Below are positions 27,413 through 35,840 of a stretch of DNA of 64,000 bases, piece by piece. Where the stretch lies: the NCBI GenBank assembly GCA_028277985.1, contig JANQFG010000039.1, forward strand, positions 1-64,000. Reading direction: 5' to 3'. A program made the translations under genes and the position numbers. The DNA comes from a bacterium. GTDB taxonomy: Bacteria; Desulfobacterota; DSWW01. The stretch's first letter is position 1. Every line of letters starts with the position of its first letter. The notes below the pieces were generated by a model, which was given only the letters and a program-made list of their open reading frames with translations, ran no database searches and was not told where the DNA came from.

Positions 27413-27634
27413 ATGGAACATGACGAAGGTGTTGAAGTCAAGGAGATGACTTCCAAGCAGCACGCGTTGTTGATGGAGCTTCTGAAGAGCGAGGAACTCA
27501 GGCAGGATGAGGTCAAAATCTTCACAGGGGTCTTGGACTCCGAGGTGTCAACCAGCGCGGACGCAAGTGCCTTGATTTCGTATATGCTTGGTTTGGTGAG
27601 ATTCAGAAGGCAATTCGGAGAAGAGCATCTCTAA
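27413..27634 (+). CDS. Small helical protein, cassette copy 1
   Basis: 73 residues from ATG 27413. The Shine-Dalgarno AAAGGAGG lies 12 nt upstream and the same spacing is kept in copy 2; an in-frame upstream ATG at 27380 is less likely. The sequence is acidic and helical: HALLMELLKSEELRQDEVKI, FTGVLDSEVSTSADASALIS, MLGLVRFRRQFGE. It is clearly paralogous to the protein at 27979 (shared LLKSEEL, VLxSExST, VxFRRxF). No cysteines or membrane segment. The family is not recognised. A strong terminator follows. Confidence 0.7.
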   Translation: MEHDEGVEVKEMTSKQHALLMELLKSEELRQDEVKIFTGVLDSEVSTSADASALISYMLGLVRFRRQFGEEHL

Positions 27635-27664
27635 GGCGGCCATTTCGCCGCCTTCTTTTTTTTG
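27633..27664 (+). terminator. Intrinsic terminator after small gene 1
   Basis: AAGGCGG (27633-27639) pairs with CCGCCTT (27648-27654), followed by CTTTTTTTT. It starts inside the stop codon of the small gene, so leader plus gene form a closed single-gene transcript. Confidence 0.9.
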
Positions 27665-27784
27665 CTTCATTCAATTCTTGGCGGATGGCTGACCTACTGA
27701 CGTGGGATCATGGCCAAAACCTCAGCAGTCACTATCAATAGCGTGGGGAGCGAAACCTATTTAGACCCAGCTTTCCTTGAGAGA

Positions 27785-27953
27785 TAGTCTGAACCCTCCT
27801 GAGCAAGCGAAAGCTATTTAGACCTTTCGGTCTCCTTTCCGGCTCATCGCCAACGACACGAAAGCTGTAAATATCCTCGCTCGGAGCAATCAGCCTGGGT
27901 TCAGTCGGGAGCCAGACTCTAAGCTCTTGGAGAGCTTGGCTCTCGGATGAATA
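27785..27953 (+). promoter_or_regulatory. Conserved structured leader 2 upstream of a small gene
   Basis: Paralogue of leader 1. The AGACC-TTTC-GGTCT hairpin is at 27820-27833. The terminal hairpin is GAGAGC-TTG-GCTCTC (27930-27944): compared with leader 1, a T-A pair became C-G, so pairing is kept through a compensatory change. An overlapping hairpin, AGCTCT-TGG-AGAGCT, competes with it here. A partial extra copy of the CTATTTAGACC element lies at 27757-27768. Confidence 0.6.
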
Positions 27954-27978
27954 CAAATGAAAGGAGGTAGACGCAGAA

Positions 27979-28206
27979 ATGAAACAAAAAGAAAACTCTA
28001 CAAGCGGGAAGCTGAGCCGTGGGCGACATTCGTCGCTAAGAGGGCTCCTCAAGAGCGAAGAGCTAAATAGCATTGAACAGAAGTTCTTCCAGGAAGTATT
28101 GAGCTCAGAGATCTCAACAAAGAAGGACGCAGATGTGGTGGCTGAATGCATCATGGCTCTGGTGCAGTTCAGGAGACATTTCAGCGAAAGACAGAGTGGA
28201 GTCTGA
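27979..28206 (+). CDS. Small helical protein, cassette copy 2
   Basis: 75 residues from ATG 27979 with AAAGGAGGT 10 nt upstream. Paralogue of the 27413 product: LRGLLKSEELNSIEQKFFQE, VLSSEISTKKDADVV, MALVQFRRHFSE. The N-terminal 20 residues differ and are basic here, whereas copy 1 is acidic. The conserved part is likely one helical domain. Function unknown. Unlike copy 1, no terminator follows directly, and a possible overlapping frame continues downstream. Confidence 0.7.
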   Translation: MKQKENSTSGKLSRGRHSSLRGLLKSEELNSIEQKFFQEVLSSEISTKKDADVVAECIMALVQFRRHFSERQSGV

Positions 28207-28384
28207 GCTAAGGAGATTCTATGTGGCCTGGACACATGAGGCTCATCCCATTCTGGCTGCTGAAGGGTCTTCGGCCGCGGAGGTGAGGGAGGAGTTTCTT
28301 GATGGTGAGCCCGGTCTCGGTGATGCCGATTATCATGGAAGAGGCATCGTCGATGACTCACTAAAAGGTTGCAGAAGTGATTGA
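28196..28384 (+). CDS. Possible small overlapping gene, 62 residues
   Basis: Open frame from GTG 28196, overlapping the end of the preceding gene by 11 nt. The composition is protein-like (ELRRFYVAWTHEAHPILAAE, EVREEFLDGEPGLGDADYHG). There is no own ribosome-binding site, so it would depend on coupling. It ends 2 bp from the convergent ATPase gene. It may be non-coding. Confidence 0.3.
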   Translation: MESELRRFYVAWTHEAHPILAAEGSSAAEVREEFLDGEPGLGDADYHGRGIVDDSLKGCRSD

Positions 28385-28386
28385 AC

Positions 28387-30402
28387 TCACTCTTCCTGGG
28401 TTTGGTTGGGGAAGGCTAGGCTCTTCGCCGTCCCTTTTTTTGCTTCAAACGCCCATTGCTCTCTCAGCACCACCCCCACCCTTCCAGGAATTGTCAACCC
28501 AGCCTTCGCTAGCGCTTTCTCCACCTTTCTAATCGCAGATTCATCTGTAGCCACGACGAGCACTCTGCTGAATCCAGACAAGAGATCTTGTTTCACATTC
28601 CAGACCACATCGCTTTTCCCTGTCTCGATTTCAACTGCCAAGGTCTGGCCGGCGGCTCTTGCCAAGACATCTACCCATCCAGCTTTTCCGTGCGGCCGGG
28701 GCGCTTCCAACTGAAGCTCGTATCCTTTATCTCGGAGAGCTGAGGCATAGAACCGTTTCCAATACTCATGGGCAAGTGAACCTCGCCCCAAAGTCCTCTT
28801 CAGGCCAAACTTCTCCCTGGCATTGGGAGTGATCCTGAGAAGAAGTCTATAGGTTCGTCCTACCTTGATTTCTTGCTCTTCCAAAATTCCAGCCTCGACA
28901 AGCTGGTTCTTCAGCCTATTACCCTTTTCTCCGCTGAGTCCAAGCCTTTGATACCGCGTGCGAACTCCATCATCTTGGTGGGCCAGTACGTCTTCCAGAA
29001 ATCGAAAAGCTTCGTTGTCGAGAAGAGGATTCTGCCTTAGCTCGTGTGGGCTCTTTCCAAAACATCGGTTGACTGCCCTTCTTAGACCCCGGTGTGTTAA
29101 CGAGCCTGCCAGGAATCTCTTGAGCAGATTGTCACTCACCATTCCTTTGCGAACCGGTACCAAAGGCATCTGAATCAGAAACGGTCTTCTCCACCTGTCC
29201 TGAAGCTTCACAATAGCCTGTCCAACAGGCAGCATGCTGAACCACTTCTTCTCCTGGTCGCTAACCAAAGAGAGGGCAGCCGCCCTGTTCATGTCAGTCG
29301 GATCTCGCTGGTTGAGGCAGAGCGTGGTGTAGGTGTTGCCGAGAGCTGCGCTGGAAAGAAGGTGAGGATGCTGGTCGATCACGAGTATGCCGACGCCGAT
29401 CTCCCGACACTGGCGGAAGAGCATGTTCAACACGGACTCTCTTGCCCGCTGCTCCTGCCTGTAAAGCACATGGTGGGCCTCCTCAATGAAGATGACTAGC
29501 TTAAGCACCTCTCTCCTCGGTGAGGCCAACTGGACGTAGTAGATCCAGAGACACAACAATGGAATCAGAAACTTCTTCGCTCCCTGAGCCAGGCCATCCA
29601 ACTCCACTACTGTGTTGGAATCAAGCAGAGTTCTGGCGAACTCCTCTTGGGTCAGCCTGTCAGCGCCAGTGAGGTTTGAGTAAGCCAAACTCTCCAGAGC
29701 CCGAGTGGCGGAGATCTTCCAACCGCTCACCCGTTCCTTCGAAGGAATTCTCCCGACCTCATTCAGCAAATCCTGCGCTGTCGGAGAGCCATTTCCAGCC
29801 CTGTAGCATGATGCGAGAGCTTTCTGAAGGATTCTTCGGGAACCATCTCCAAGCGTGAACGCATCGGCCATCACATCCACGACATGGTTGATGTATACGG
29901 ATGGCTCTAGGCCAGGTGGAACGATGAATGGATTAAACGGAAAGGGCGAAAGCCTCCTCCCAGGTGTGTAGATGCTCACTTCCCCTCGGAGACTGGGAAG
30001 CAGGTGCCGGGCCGACCTCTTCCAATCCCAAAAGAGAAAAGGGACCCTTTTCTCGACCAGCTGGCGAAGGATGTGAAAGGCCAGGTTTGTCTTGCCGCTT
30101 CCCGACATTCCGAGGATCGCCATGTTCCGTAGGAGCTCGGGGTGAGAGATACCGAAATCCCACTTCTCACCGTCGTAGAGAACCGTGCCGAGGTTGATCG
30201 AGCCCTTGGATTTCTTCTTCGGTGGAAGAGTAAGGAGAGGTTTCTTCCTGAAATCCCCAAGAAGCTGATAGGCTGTGCTGACGATCTCTTTTTCGACAAG
30301 ACTCTTGAGTTCAGGGTCCGCCAGATCACGAACACGAAGCCAGTGCTGGACTTGGTCAGGGATTAGGGGTTCAAGTTTTCTGGCTAGGTTTTCGATGTCC
30401 AT
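28387..30402 (-). CDS. HerA/VirB4-like ATPase with nuclease-like C-domain
   Basis: 671 residues from ATG 30402. Walker A is GMSGSGKT (98-105); the Walker B strand and acidic pair are KLVIFIEEAH (301-310); a sensor-like VIDQHPH follows. This is the HerA/DUF87 group of hexameric DNA-pumping ATPases. After a winged-helix-like middle, the last 97 residues have WVDVLARAAGQTLAVEIETG (Asp578, Glu591, Glu593), resembling a restriction-endonuclease fold but lacking the usual Lys, so nuclease activity is uncertain. It follows RadC by 25 bp, an arrangement typical of mobile elements. Confidence 0.8.
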   Translation of the reverse strand: MDIENLARKLEPLIPDQVQHWLRVRDLADPELKSLVEKEIVSTAYQLLGDFRKKPLLTLPPKKKSKGSINLGTVLYDGEKWDFGISHPELLRNMAILGMSGSGKTNLAFHILRQLVEKRVPFLFWDWKRSARHLLPSLRGEVSIYTPGRRLSPFPFNPFIVPPGLEPSVYINHVVDVMADAFTLGDGSRRILQKALASCYRAGNGSPTAQDLLNEVGRIPSKERVSGWKISATRALESLAYSNLTGADRLTQEEFARTLLDSNTVVELDGLAQGAKKFLIPLLCLWIYYVQLASPRREVLKLVIFIEEAHHVLYRQEQRARESVLNMLFRQCREIGVGILVIDQHPHLLSSAALGNTYTTLCLNQRDPTDMNRAAALSLVSDQEKKWFSMLPVGQAIVKLQDRWRRPFLIQMPLVPVRKGMVSDNLLKRFLAGSLTHRGLRRAVNRCFGKSPHELRQNPLLDNEAFRFLEDVLAHQDDGVRTRYQRLGLSGEKGNRLKNQLVEAGILEEQEIKVGRTYRLLLRITPNAREKFGLKRTLGRGSLAHEYWKRFYASALRDKGYELQLEAPRPHGKAGWVDVLARAAGQTLAVEIETGKSDVVWNVKQDLLSGFSRVLVVATDESAIRKVEKALAKAGLTIPGRVGVVLREQWAFEAKKGTAKSLAFPNQTQEE

Positions 30403-30427
30403 TCTCTGGTGAGACGATCCACCCAGG

Positions 30428-30943
30428 CTACAGGATCCCGGCATCGGCGAAGCTGAAGTACCCGTTCACGCCTATGATGATGTGGTCGATCACTGGAATC
30501 CCGAGCAACTGGCCGCCTTTCTTCAGTAGCTTGGTCAGCGAGAGATCCTCTGGGCTAGGGTCAGGGATTCCGCTTGGATGATTATGGAGGAGAATGAGGC
30601 CACTAGCGTTGGCCAGGATGGCAGACTTATAGACTTCTCTTGGAGCTACGACGGAGGTGTCCACGGTTCCTTGACTGATCAGCTCAACACCGCAGACCTG
30701 GTTCTGGCGATCTAGCTGGACAGTGTAGAATCGTTCACGATCGCACTCGGATAGCCTGGCGAAGGCGTCGAACACATCCGCCGGCCTCGTGAGGCGCAGA
30801 GGCCTATGGCTGGATGCAGATTCCCTTACGAGCCTGACATAAGTCCGATACCCCACCCAAGAGTGACCGTCAAAGAACGACTCCTCTACTGCTCCGCTTT
30901 TTTGAAGATTACGTGGTTTCTCTTGTTCCTTCCTCATTGTCAT
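30428..30943 (-). CDS. radC: RadC-like JAB/MPN domain protein
   Basis: 171 residues. The RadC metal-binding signature is complete: HNHPSGIPDPSPED (His120, His122, Asp133), with the upstream strand ERFYTVQLDRQNQV and VYKSAILANASGLILL. The N-terminal helix-hairpin-helix part of chromosomal RadC is missing, as in the shorter RadC proteins of plasmids, ICEs and prophages. Despite the name, the role in DNA repair is unproven. It lies just upstream of the HerA-like ATPase. No clear Shine-Dalgarno; ATG 30937 is an alternative start. Confidence 0.93.
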   Translation of the reverse strand: MTMRKEQEKPRNLQKSGAVEESFFDGHSWVGYRTYVRLVRESASSHRPLRLTRPADVFDAFARLSECDRERFYTVQLDRQNQVCGVELISQGTVDTSVVAPREVYKSAILANASGLILLHNHPSGIPDPSPEDLSLTKLLKKGGQLLGIPVIDHIIIGVNGYFSFADAGIL

Positions 30944-31095
30944 AACGCCAGATGCACCCGTTCCTTAAAAAGACTTCGCCTGGACTGGTGGAAGGCCGTC
31001 AGGAGCGGATGTAATGGTGGGTTGCAACCCCCTTGGCGCCCGCGTATGATAGGCGCGCCCCCCGGTTTTCTTACTTGAACCAGGGAGGTGTGCCC

Positions 31096-32697
31096 GTGAC
31101 TCGGCTTTTGGTGGTCTCCGCTCTCGCCGGTCTCTTTTTCGCTGCCTGTGAACATCCGACTTCGCCGACCGCGAATCAATCAGGGGAGCCCGGCGGAACC
31201 CTTTTCCCCAGATACTCTTCGATTCCGGCCATCTCGGTTGAAGTACCGATCGCAGGGGACACTTACATACGGAATGGGAAACCCAGGAAAAACCAGGGAG
31301 ATCTTCTTGCTCTGAGAATCAGACAGAGTGGAAGGAATCGGGCTCTAGTCCAGATCGACCAGGCTGAACTGGATGCCCTTGTTTCCGCTGACCGGTTGGT
31401 CTCAGCCCACCTAGAGTTCACTATCGTTGATAACGGAAATAACTGGGGGACCGACGGTCGGACGATCGACATCCATAGGATGACTGAACCTTGGGCAGAG
31501 CTCGGAGCCACGTGGAACTGCGGGAATGACATCGATACGAGCAACCAGAGGAACGACTGTGAGGGCACTGAATGGCACATGCACAAACCGCAAAACCCTG
31601 ACCTGCACCCGTGGGCCGCTGAACCGACATCTACTGCGTTGATCCAGAAGTTCCAGGTCGGCACCGTGACTTTCGACGTCACGGATGATGTCCTTGATTT
31701 CCTCAACAGCCCCGATACAAACAACGGCTGGCTGATTAAAAAGACAAACGAAGGAGCGGCGGGAAGGATCGAATTCGGATCCCGTGAGAGCGAGTATCCG
31801 CCATCTCTTGCCATCCAAGCGACACCGGCCGGCGCACAGAACACGATCGCTTTTACCAGAAGGGTCCAAGGTGTCAAAGACATTTTCTCAATCCGTCCGG
31901 ATGGATCTGGACTGATCCAACTCACCCATACTTCTTACCATGAGTCTAATCCGGCATGGTCTCCGGACGGCACCCAGATTGCTTATGGATGTGAACCGGA
32001 AGGAAACGTCGATATCTGCTTGGTGAATCATGACGGGAGTGGCGCCCCAATCAACCTTACTCCGGGAACACCCAGCCATGAGGAGCATGTCGCGTGGTCT
32101 CCAGACGGTACACAGATCTCCTTCACGGCAAACCGTGATGGCCGAGCTGATATCTACATTCTGGATGTAGCTACGGGCGAAGTAAACGGGCCCCTGCACG
32201 ACACCTATGCTGCCGAGGGCCGTGCAGTCTGGTCACGCGACGGGCGGTGGCTCCTTTTCTATCGAGAGACTGCACCTGGGCAGCCCATCGGCCACTGGCA
32301 ACTGTTCACGATAGACCTGGAGAACGGTGAAGAGTACCAGCTGACGTGGTCGACGAATGATAGTCGGTGGGGAGAGTTCTCACCGGATGGGTCGCGTGTC
32401 GCTTATGTGAGCACACGGGACGGGTACCTGTGGCAGGATCAAATCTGGATTGCCGACTTCCAGGTGGACTCCAACGGCCACCCAAGTCTTTCTAACCACA
32501 CCAATCTCACCCATGAACCAAACAGCCGCTGGTCTTTTCCCAGTTGGTCTCCGGATGGATCCGCACTCGTTGCCGCCAAGAGTCGTCATCCCAGCTGGGA
32601 AGGGGCCTTATGGATCTTGTATCCCGACGGGAGCTTTCCTCCAGAGGAAGTGACCGACGGCTCCACGGATCACGGCGGTAACTGGACTTGGGATTGA
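31096..32697 (+). CDS. Lipoprotein with DNRLRE and TolB-like propeller domains
   Basis: 533 residues from GTG 31096, chosen because GGGAGG lies 7 nt upstream and the lipoprotein signal follows at once (TRLLVVSALAGLFFAAC). Residues of about 45-245 resemble a DNRLRE-type beta-sandwich domain (VPIAGDTYIRNGKPRKNQG, later VTFDVTDDVLDFL). The remaining half has TolB/PD40-type repeats: IRPDGSGLIQL, NPAWSPDGTQIAY, VAWSPDGTQISF, GEFSPDGSRVAYV. Probably an outer-membrane or surface lipoprotein. Domain pairing is clear; function is unknown. Confidence 0.85.
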   Translation: MTRLLVVSALAGLFFAACEHPTSPTANQSGEPGGTLFPRYSSIPAISVEVPIAGDTYIRNGKPRKNQGDLLALRIRQSGRNRALVQIDQAELDALVSADRLVSAHLEFTIVDNGNNWGTDGRTIDIHRMTEPWAELGATWNCGNDIDTSNQRNDCEGTEWHMHKPQNPDLHPWAAEPTSTALIQKFQVGTVTFDVTDDVLDFLNSPDTNNGWLIKKTNEGAAGRIEFGSRESEYPPSLAIQATPAGAQNTIAFTRRVQGVKDIFSIRPDGSGLIQLTHTSYHESNPAWSPDGTQIAYGCEPEGNVDICLVNHDGSGAPINLTPGTPSHEEHVAWSPDGTQISFTANRDGRADIYILDVATGEVNGPLHDTYAAEGRAVWSRDGRWLLFYRETAPGQPIGHWQLFTIDLENGEEYQLTWSTNDSRWGEFSPDGSRVAYVSTRDGYLWQDQIWIADFQVDSNGHPSLSNHTNLTHEPNSRWSFPSWSPDGSALVAAKSRHPSWEGALWILYPDGSFPPEEVTDGSTDHGGNWTWD

Positions 32698-32764
32698 CTC
32701 CGAATCGAGGTGTCCCAACGCCTGGTATCTCTGCGGGAACTGGTTGGCGTCGGAGGCTCTGATG

Positions 32765-32795
32765 GGAGGGGCGGCTTCCCGAGGACCGCCTCTCC
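32765..32795. terminator. Hairpin between convergent genes
   Basis: GGAGGGGCGG (32765-32774) pairs with CCGCCTCTCC (32786-32795), one G-T pair, between the lipoprotein gene and the convergent gene at 32839. No long T-run, but well placed as a bidirectional terminator. Confidence 0.55.
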
Positions 32796-32838
32796 TTCCA
32801 GGTCCTCAAGACGGGAAGATCATCGGGAAGGGGAAGGC

Positions 32839-33291
32839 TCACACCCGATCCAGTCGATCCCTTCCCGGTGGTTTCAGGTGTGTCCACTTCCCCAACAACC
32901 CTAACAACCTTTCATGGAGCACCGCCAACTTCTCAGTCTGTGAGACCTTGAATCGCCGTCGTTCAGACGCAACGCGATCCAGCCTCCTGAGGTGTTTTTC
33001 TCTTTCGGGAAACCGATAGAGAGAATACCGGGGAGTCCGCTGTTCCATCTGAAACAACTCTGTACCGATCCTACATTCTGTGTCGAGTAGCTCCTCCAGG
33101 ACTTCTTCCTCGTTCGCCCTCAGGGAATCGATCTGGTCGAGAACCAGTGCAACCTCATCCTTGATCCTCCAACCAGGAGACCACTGGCTGCGGCCGGGCC
33201 GCTCGGACTGGGGGAGCTGACGCGCTTTTTCTTCCAGGTTCTCTGTGAAGGAGGGGCTTGCAGAGCCAATCCTGTCTTCGGTTCTCCGCAT
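32839..33291 (-). CDS. Hypothetical helical/coiled-coil protein
   Basis: About 150 residues from ATG 33291; an upstream GTG at 33315 is possible. Strongly charged and helical: DEVALVLDQIDSLRANEEEV, LEELLDTECRIG, EREKHLRRLDRVASERRR, EKLAVLHERLLGLLGKW. No signal or membrane segment. No ribosome-binding site is obvious for either start. The heptad-like patterns suggest oligomerisation or a role as a small adaptor. Family not recognised. Confidence 0.5.
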   Translation of the reverse strand: MRRTEDRIGSASPSFTENLEEKARQLPQSERPGRSQWSPGWRIKDEVALVLDQIDSLRANEEEVLEELLDTECRIGTELFQMEQRTPRYSLYRFPEREKHLRRLDRVASERRRFKVSQTEKLAVLHERLLGLLGKWTHLKPPGRDRLDRV

Positions 33292-33595
33292 GTCAGGTGG
33301 ACGGCGGCAGTGCACTTAACTCTTCAACTGATACGGGTGGGACCCAATTTCATCGGTATCCCTTGCCGATTGACGAATCAAAGCGTCAGGGAAAGAACAG
33401 CGTCTTGGTGCGCCGCATCACTTGGCCGACTCAGTGGGATGAGCACCTTGCCGGCGGTCAATTGATCGCGGCTGGCCCATCGGTAAACTCTCCGAACGAA
33501 ACCGTGACTGGTCGGCACAACAGCTGTCTGGGTTTCCATCACCGGGCCGCGAAACAACCGGTAGATGTAAGGAACAGGGGAGCAAGTAGGCTCCC
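33292..33595. other. Intergenic region, nothing recognised
   Basis: About 300 bp between two minus-strand genes. No supported gene or terminator. Confidence 0.4.
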
Positions 33596-34105
33596 CTACT
33601 CACTCGCTTCCAAGTGAATGCCCAGTTCAGCAGAGAAGAACCCTTGCCAGAAGTCCAGCACGGATTTCAACAGGTCTTCCATCCAGACGACGGAGCCGTC
33701 AAAACGTCGAATCTGAAGGCGGGATACATCAAAACCATTGGAGAAACCGTCGGAAAACGCGCCCTCATACAGGTCGGCTGACTCGACCTTCGGATCGTAA
33801 CGGGTGATCTGAACGTGCTTAGTTCCGTTGATCAAGTCTTGGAGGCACCCCAATTCCGGACACTGATTCCTGAGCTCTTTCTGGAATTCCTTGAGCTCAC
33901 GGACTCCGAGTTGTTCCGAATATTCACTGAATACCCACTCGGTCAGATGCCATCCGAACAATGCGCAGGCTATGGCCTTTGCAGGGTGGAGAGAGTCCTC
34001 CTCGAAGTCTCTTACTTGAGTTGCGAACACCTGGAAAAACTGAACTGCTGACTCAATCCAAAACATCGCTCGCCTTGACCTTGCTGCAGCTTGGTGAAAG
34101 GACAT
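33596..34105 (-). CDS. Hypothetical helical protein, HEPN-like
   Basis: 169 residues from ATG 34105; ATG 34066 is the alternative, and neither has a good ribosome-binding site. The protein is helical (FWIESAVQFFQVFATQVRDF, AIACALFGWHLTEWVF) and carries CLQDLINGTKHVQI, a Gly-Thr-Lys-His pattern seen in several small helical proteins of mobile and defence regions. The fold may be HEPN-like but I do not see a definite Rx4-6H motif. It is divergent from the winged-helix gene at 34240. Confidence 0.5.
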   Translation of the reverse strand: MSFHQAAARSRRAMFWIESAVQFFQVFATQVRDFEEDSLHPAKAIACALFGWHLTEWVFSEYSEQLGVRELKEFQKELRNQCPELGCLQDLINGTKHVQITRYDPKVESADLYEGAFSDGFSNGFDVSRLQIRRFDGSVVWMEDLLKSVLDFWQGFFSAELGIHLEASE

Positions 34106-34239
34106 CCTTCCGATACCCCTACAGCGCAAAAGTCTGAGACCTCCGGTGTGTGGGGTTGCTGCCTTCAAGTCACAACGCTCAACGCCCCTGATACCCAATC
34201 AGTCGAAACTATAAGAACTCAAACACCGATGTCGTTCTT

Positions 34240-34812
34240 ATGACACGGCATCGGATTTTTAATTGGCTCATCCAGAGCGAGAAACGAAAGCAGTTACTTA
34301 TCAGGTTCACCCAACCTATGACCGTAACTCAGATCGCCAAACGCGAGGGATGGTCGCTGGATTCATGCCTGCACCTGCTTTGGAGCTTCCGCACGAATGG
34401 AATCACTCATTGCCTCAATCCAGACACTCGCCACATGCGCATCCATTGGCTCACCAGAGTCGGAGAGGCGTTTCAGGCCAGGCTACGAAGAAGACTTGAA
34501 CTTGACCTGATCGATCACCGCCTGCCCGACATCCCATGGGATCTCTACAGCGCCATCTGCTACAGTCACCGTTCTGCTGTCATCAAAGCCCTTCGAAAAC
34601 CAATGCAGGCCGCTCAAATAAAGCGCCAGGCTCTCCTTCAAAACGCTGAGCTTCGCATGAGCGCAAACAATGTCCGAGACGTTGTGAGATATCTTCGTTC
34701 AAAGGGTATTGTGGAGAAGTTCAGAATAAAAAAGAGAAGCCATCCACGATATGAATTGACCGACCTAGGCAGGTCCTTCCAGGAGTTGCTTCTCGGCCTA
34801 CACGCCCGGTGA
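34240..34812 (+). CDS. Protein with two winged-helix domains
   Basis: 190 residues, basic. The first winged helix is seen as PMTVTQIAKREGWSLDSCLH, the second as MSANNVRDVVRYLRSKGIVE followed by a wing, RIKKRSHPRYELTDLG. The central linker is IKALRKPMQAAQIKRQAL. Two DNA-binding units in one chain suggest a transcriptional regulator or a replication-type protein of a mobile element. No ligand domain is present. It overlaps the convergent toxin-like gene by 15 nt. Confidence 0.65.
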   Translation: MTRHRIFNWLIQSEKRKQLLIRFTQPMTVTQIAKREGWSLDSCLHLLWSFRTNGITHCLNPDTRHMRIHWLTRVGEAFQARLRRRLELDLIDHRLPDIPWDLYSAICYSHRSAVIKALRKPMQAAQIKRQALLQNAELRMSANNVRDVVRYLRSKGIVEKFRIKKRSHPRYELTDLGRSFQELLLGLHAR

Positions 34813-35145
34813 TTTCTCGTCAGCCAAGCTCTTGGAATCACCCAGAGCTTCTATGTGGTCTACGATGAGAATCTCATTCTCAAAGACGCCAAAGAACACT
34901 GTGCCGTGCCCTGGAATCTCAAGACTCCAAAGATCATGAATTCCGAACAGGTCACGAGACATCTTCACCATGGCGCTCTCAGGAACTCTCCTTCCTTTCT
35001 GATATTCTCGAAGAACGGTTTCCCGAACCCTCCTAAGGACCGCATGCAGCCTTCGGTCTTCAGGGTGCTCTGATTCTCCGAGCCGATTGAAGTCGTCCTC
35101 CATCTCCTTGTTCGCAAATCGAACCGTAGTCTTCTCCTTTTCCAT
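34798..35145 (-). CDS. RelE/ParE-fold-like small protein (possible toxin)
   Basis: 115 residues from ATG 35145; a TTG at 35166 is possible. The C-terminal half has the strand pattern of RelE/ParE toxins: LFGIHDLWSLEIPGHGTVFF, then GVFENEILIVDHIE. The N-terminal half is helical (LHAVLRRVRETVLREYQKG). No antitoxin with an obvious DNA-binding domain lies directly next to it, except perhaps the winged-helix protein convergent with it. The catalytic residues of RelE are not evident, so this is a fold-level guess. Confidence 0.45.
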   Translation of the reverse strand: MEKEKTTVRFANKEMEDDFNRLGESEHPEDRRLHAVLRRVRETVLREYQKGRRVPESAMVKMSRDLFGIHDLWSLEIPGHGTVFFGVFENEILIVDHIEALGDSKSLADEKSPGV

Positions 35146-35266
35146 TTTCACAAGTTCTTCTGGCAACTGTGCCTTTTATGGATTTAGGTGATGGAATGCG
35201 AGGATCAATTCCAAGGGTATTGGGATCCAGTTGAAGGTATTTGAAGGCATGCCGCGTCGGAGTCAG

Positions 35267-35509
35267 ATGGAAAGAAACGACGAAACGAGAAATCCCCCAA
35301 AGGACGCTGTCACCGAAATCAAACACCGCTGCTCAGAATGTAGGCGAGAGTTTCGAATGGGAGATGATGCGATCTCCCTTGAAAGAGTCGTGATTGGGCC
35401 TAGAGGCCCTATCCCAATCGGCGAGCTCCGTCTCTTCCACCTTAGCAGGTGCTTAGAGAAGTATGTCTGTGGGTCAGATGACCGTGAAATGCCCAAGAGA
35501 ATCCCGTGA
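35267..35509 (+). CDS. Small protein with Cys-x2-Cys zinc-ribbon-like motif
   Basis: 80 residues from ATG 35267, chosen for the GGAG four bases upstream; an ATG at 35249 is in frame. It contains HRCSECRREF and, 35 residues on, LFHLSRCLEKYVC, a plausible four-ligand zinc site (Cys, Cys, His or Cys, Cys). Such small zinc proteins are common near recombinases and often bind DNA or RNA. Family not recognised. Confidence 0.5.
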   Translation: MERNDETRNPPKDAVTEIKHRCSECRREFRMGDDAISLERVVIGPRGPIPIGELRLFHLSRCLEKYVCGSDDREMPKRIP

Positions 35510-35626
35510 GCGCTACCGGATCTGGGATTGGGCAATGGACGGAAGGTTTATATAGAACTGTTGCCTCATTAGTAGACGCAGAATCGGAGCATCTCTGAGA
35601 TTCCTCCACGAAAAGACCATAAATGG

Positions 35627-35810
35627 TTCGACGCCTGGTCGGGGCGATAGGAGACATCGACGAAACAGCGTCGAGAAATCGGTGAGAGTGAACCAGTTCA
35701 TCGACGGTGTTTCCGCGTTTCGAGAATGGATCCGTTCAACGCCTGGTGCGGGCGATAAGAGCAATTGTCAAAACAGCGTCGAGAAACGGGGCGGGATGAA
35801 TCAGTTGATG
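35627..35810. repeat. Two 76-bp direct repeats upstream of the recombinase gene
   Basis: Copy 1 at 35627-35702 and copy 2 at 35735-35810, aligned without gaps with substitutions. Both start TTCRACGCCTGG, have GGGCGATA, then AAACAGCGTCGAGAAA, and end in GTTSATSS. The spacing is 108 bp. Copy 1 also has a CGACG-N6-CGTCG hairpin. They end 30 bp before the tyrosine recombinase start, so they may be recombinase arm or core sites, or operators. Confidence 0.8.
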
Positions 35811-35840
35811 CTTTAAGAAGCTGCGCCACGGTGAATCAGG

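Noticed and set aside
27218..27953. A known riboswitch class for the duplicated leaders
   Set aside because: Compared from memory with the c-di-GMP, fluoride, purine, preQ1 and guanidine consensus cores; none fits. A covariance search would be decisive.
27144..28361. Minus-strand open frames through both leaders (shared GLNxFRLLR, RRPKGLN)
   Set aside because: Differences between copies are only mildly enriched at third codon positions, copy 1 lacks a good start, and plus-strand hairpin pairing is preserved. Kept as an alternative, not called as genes.
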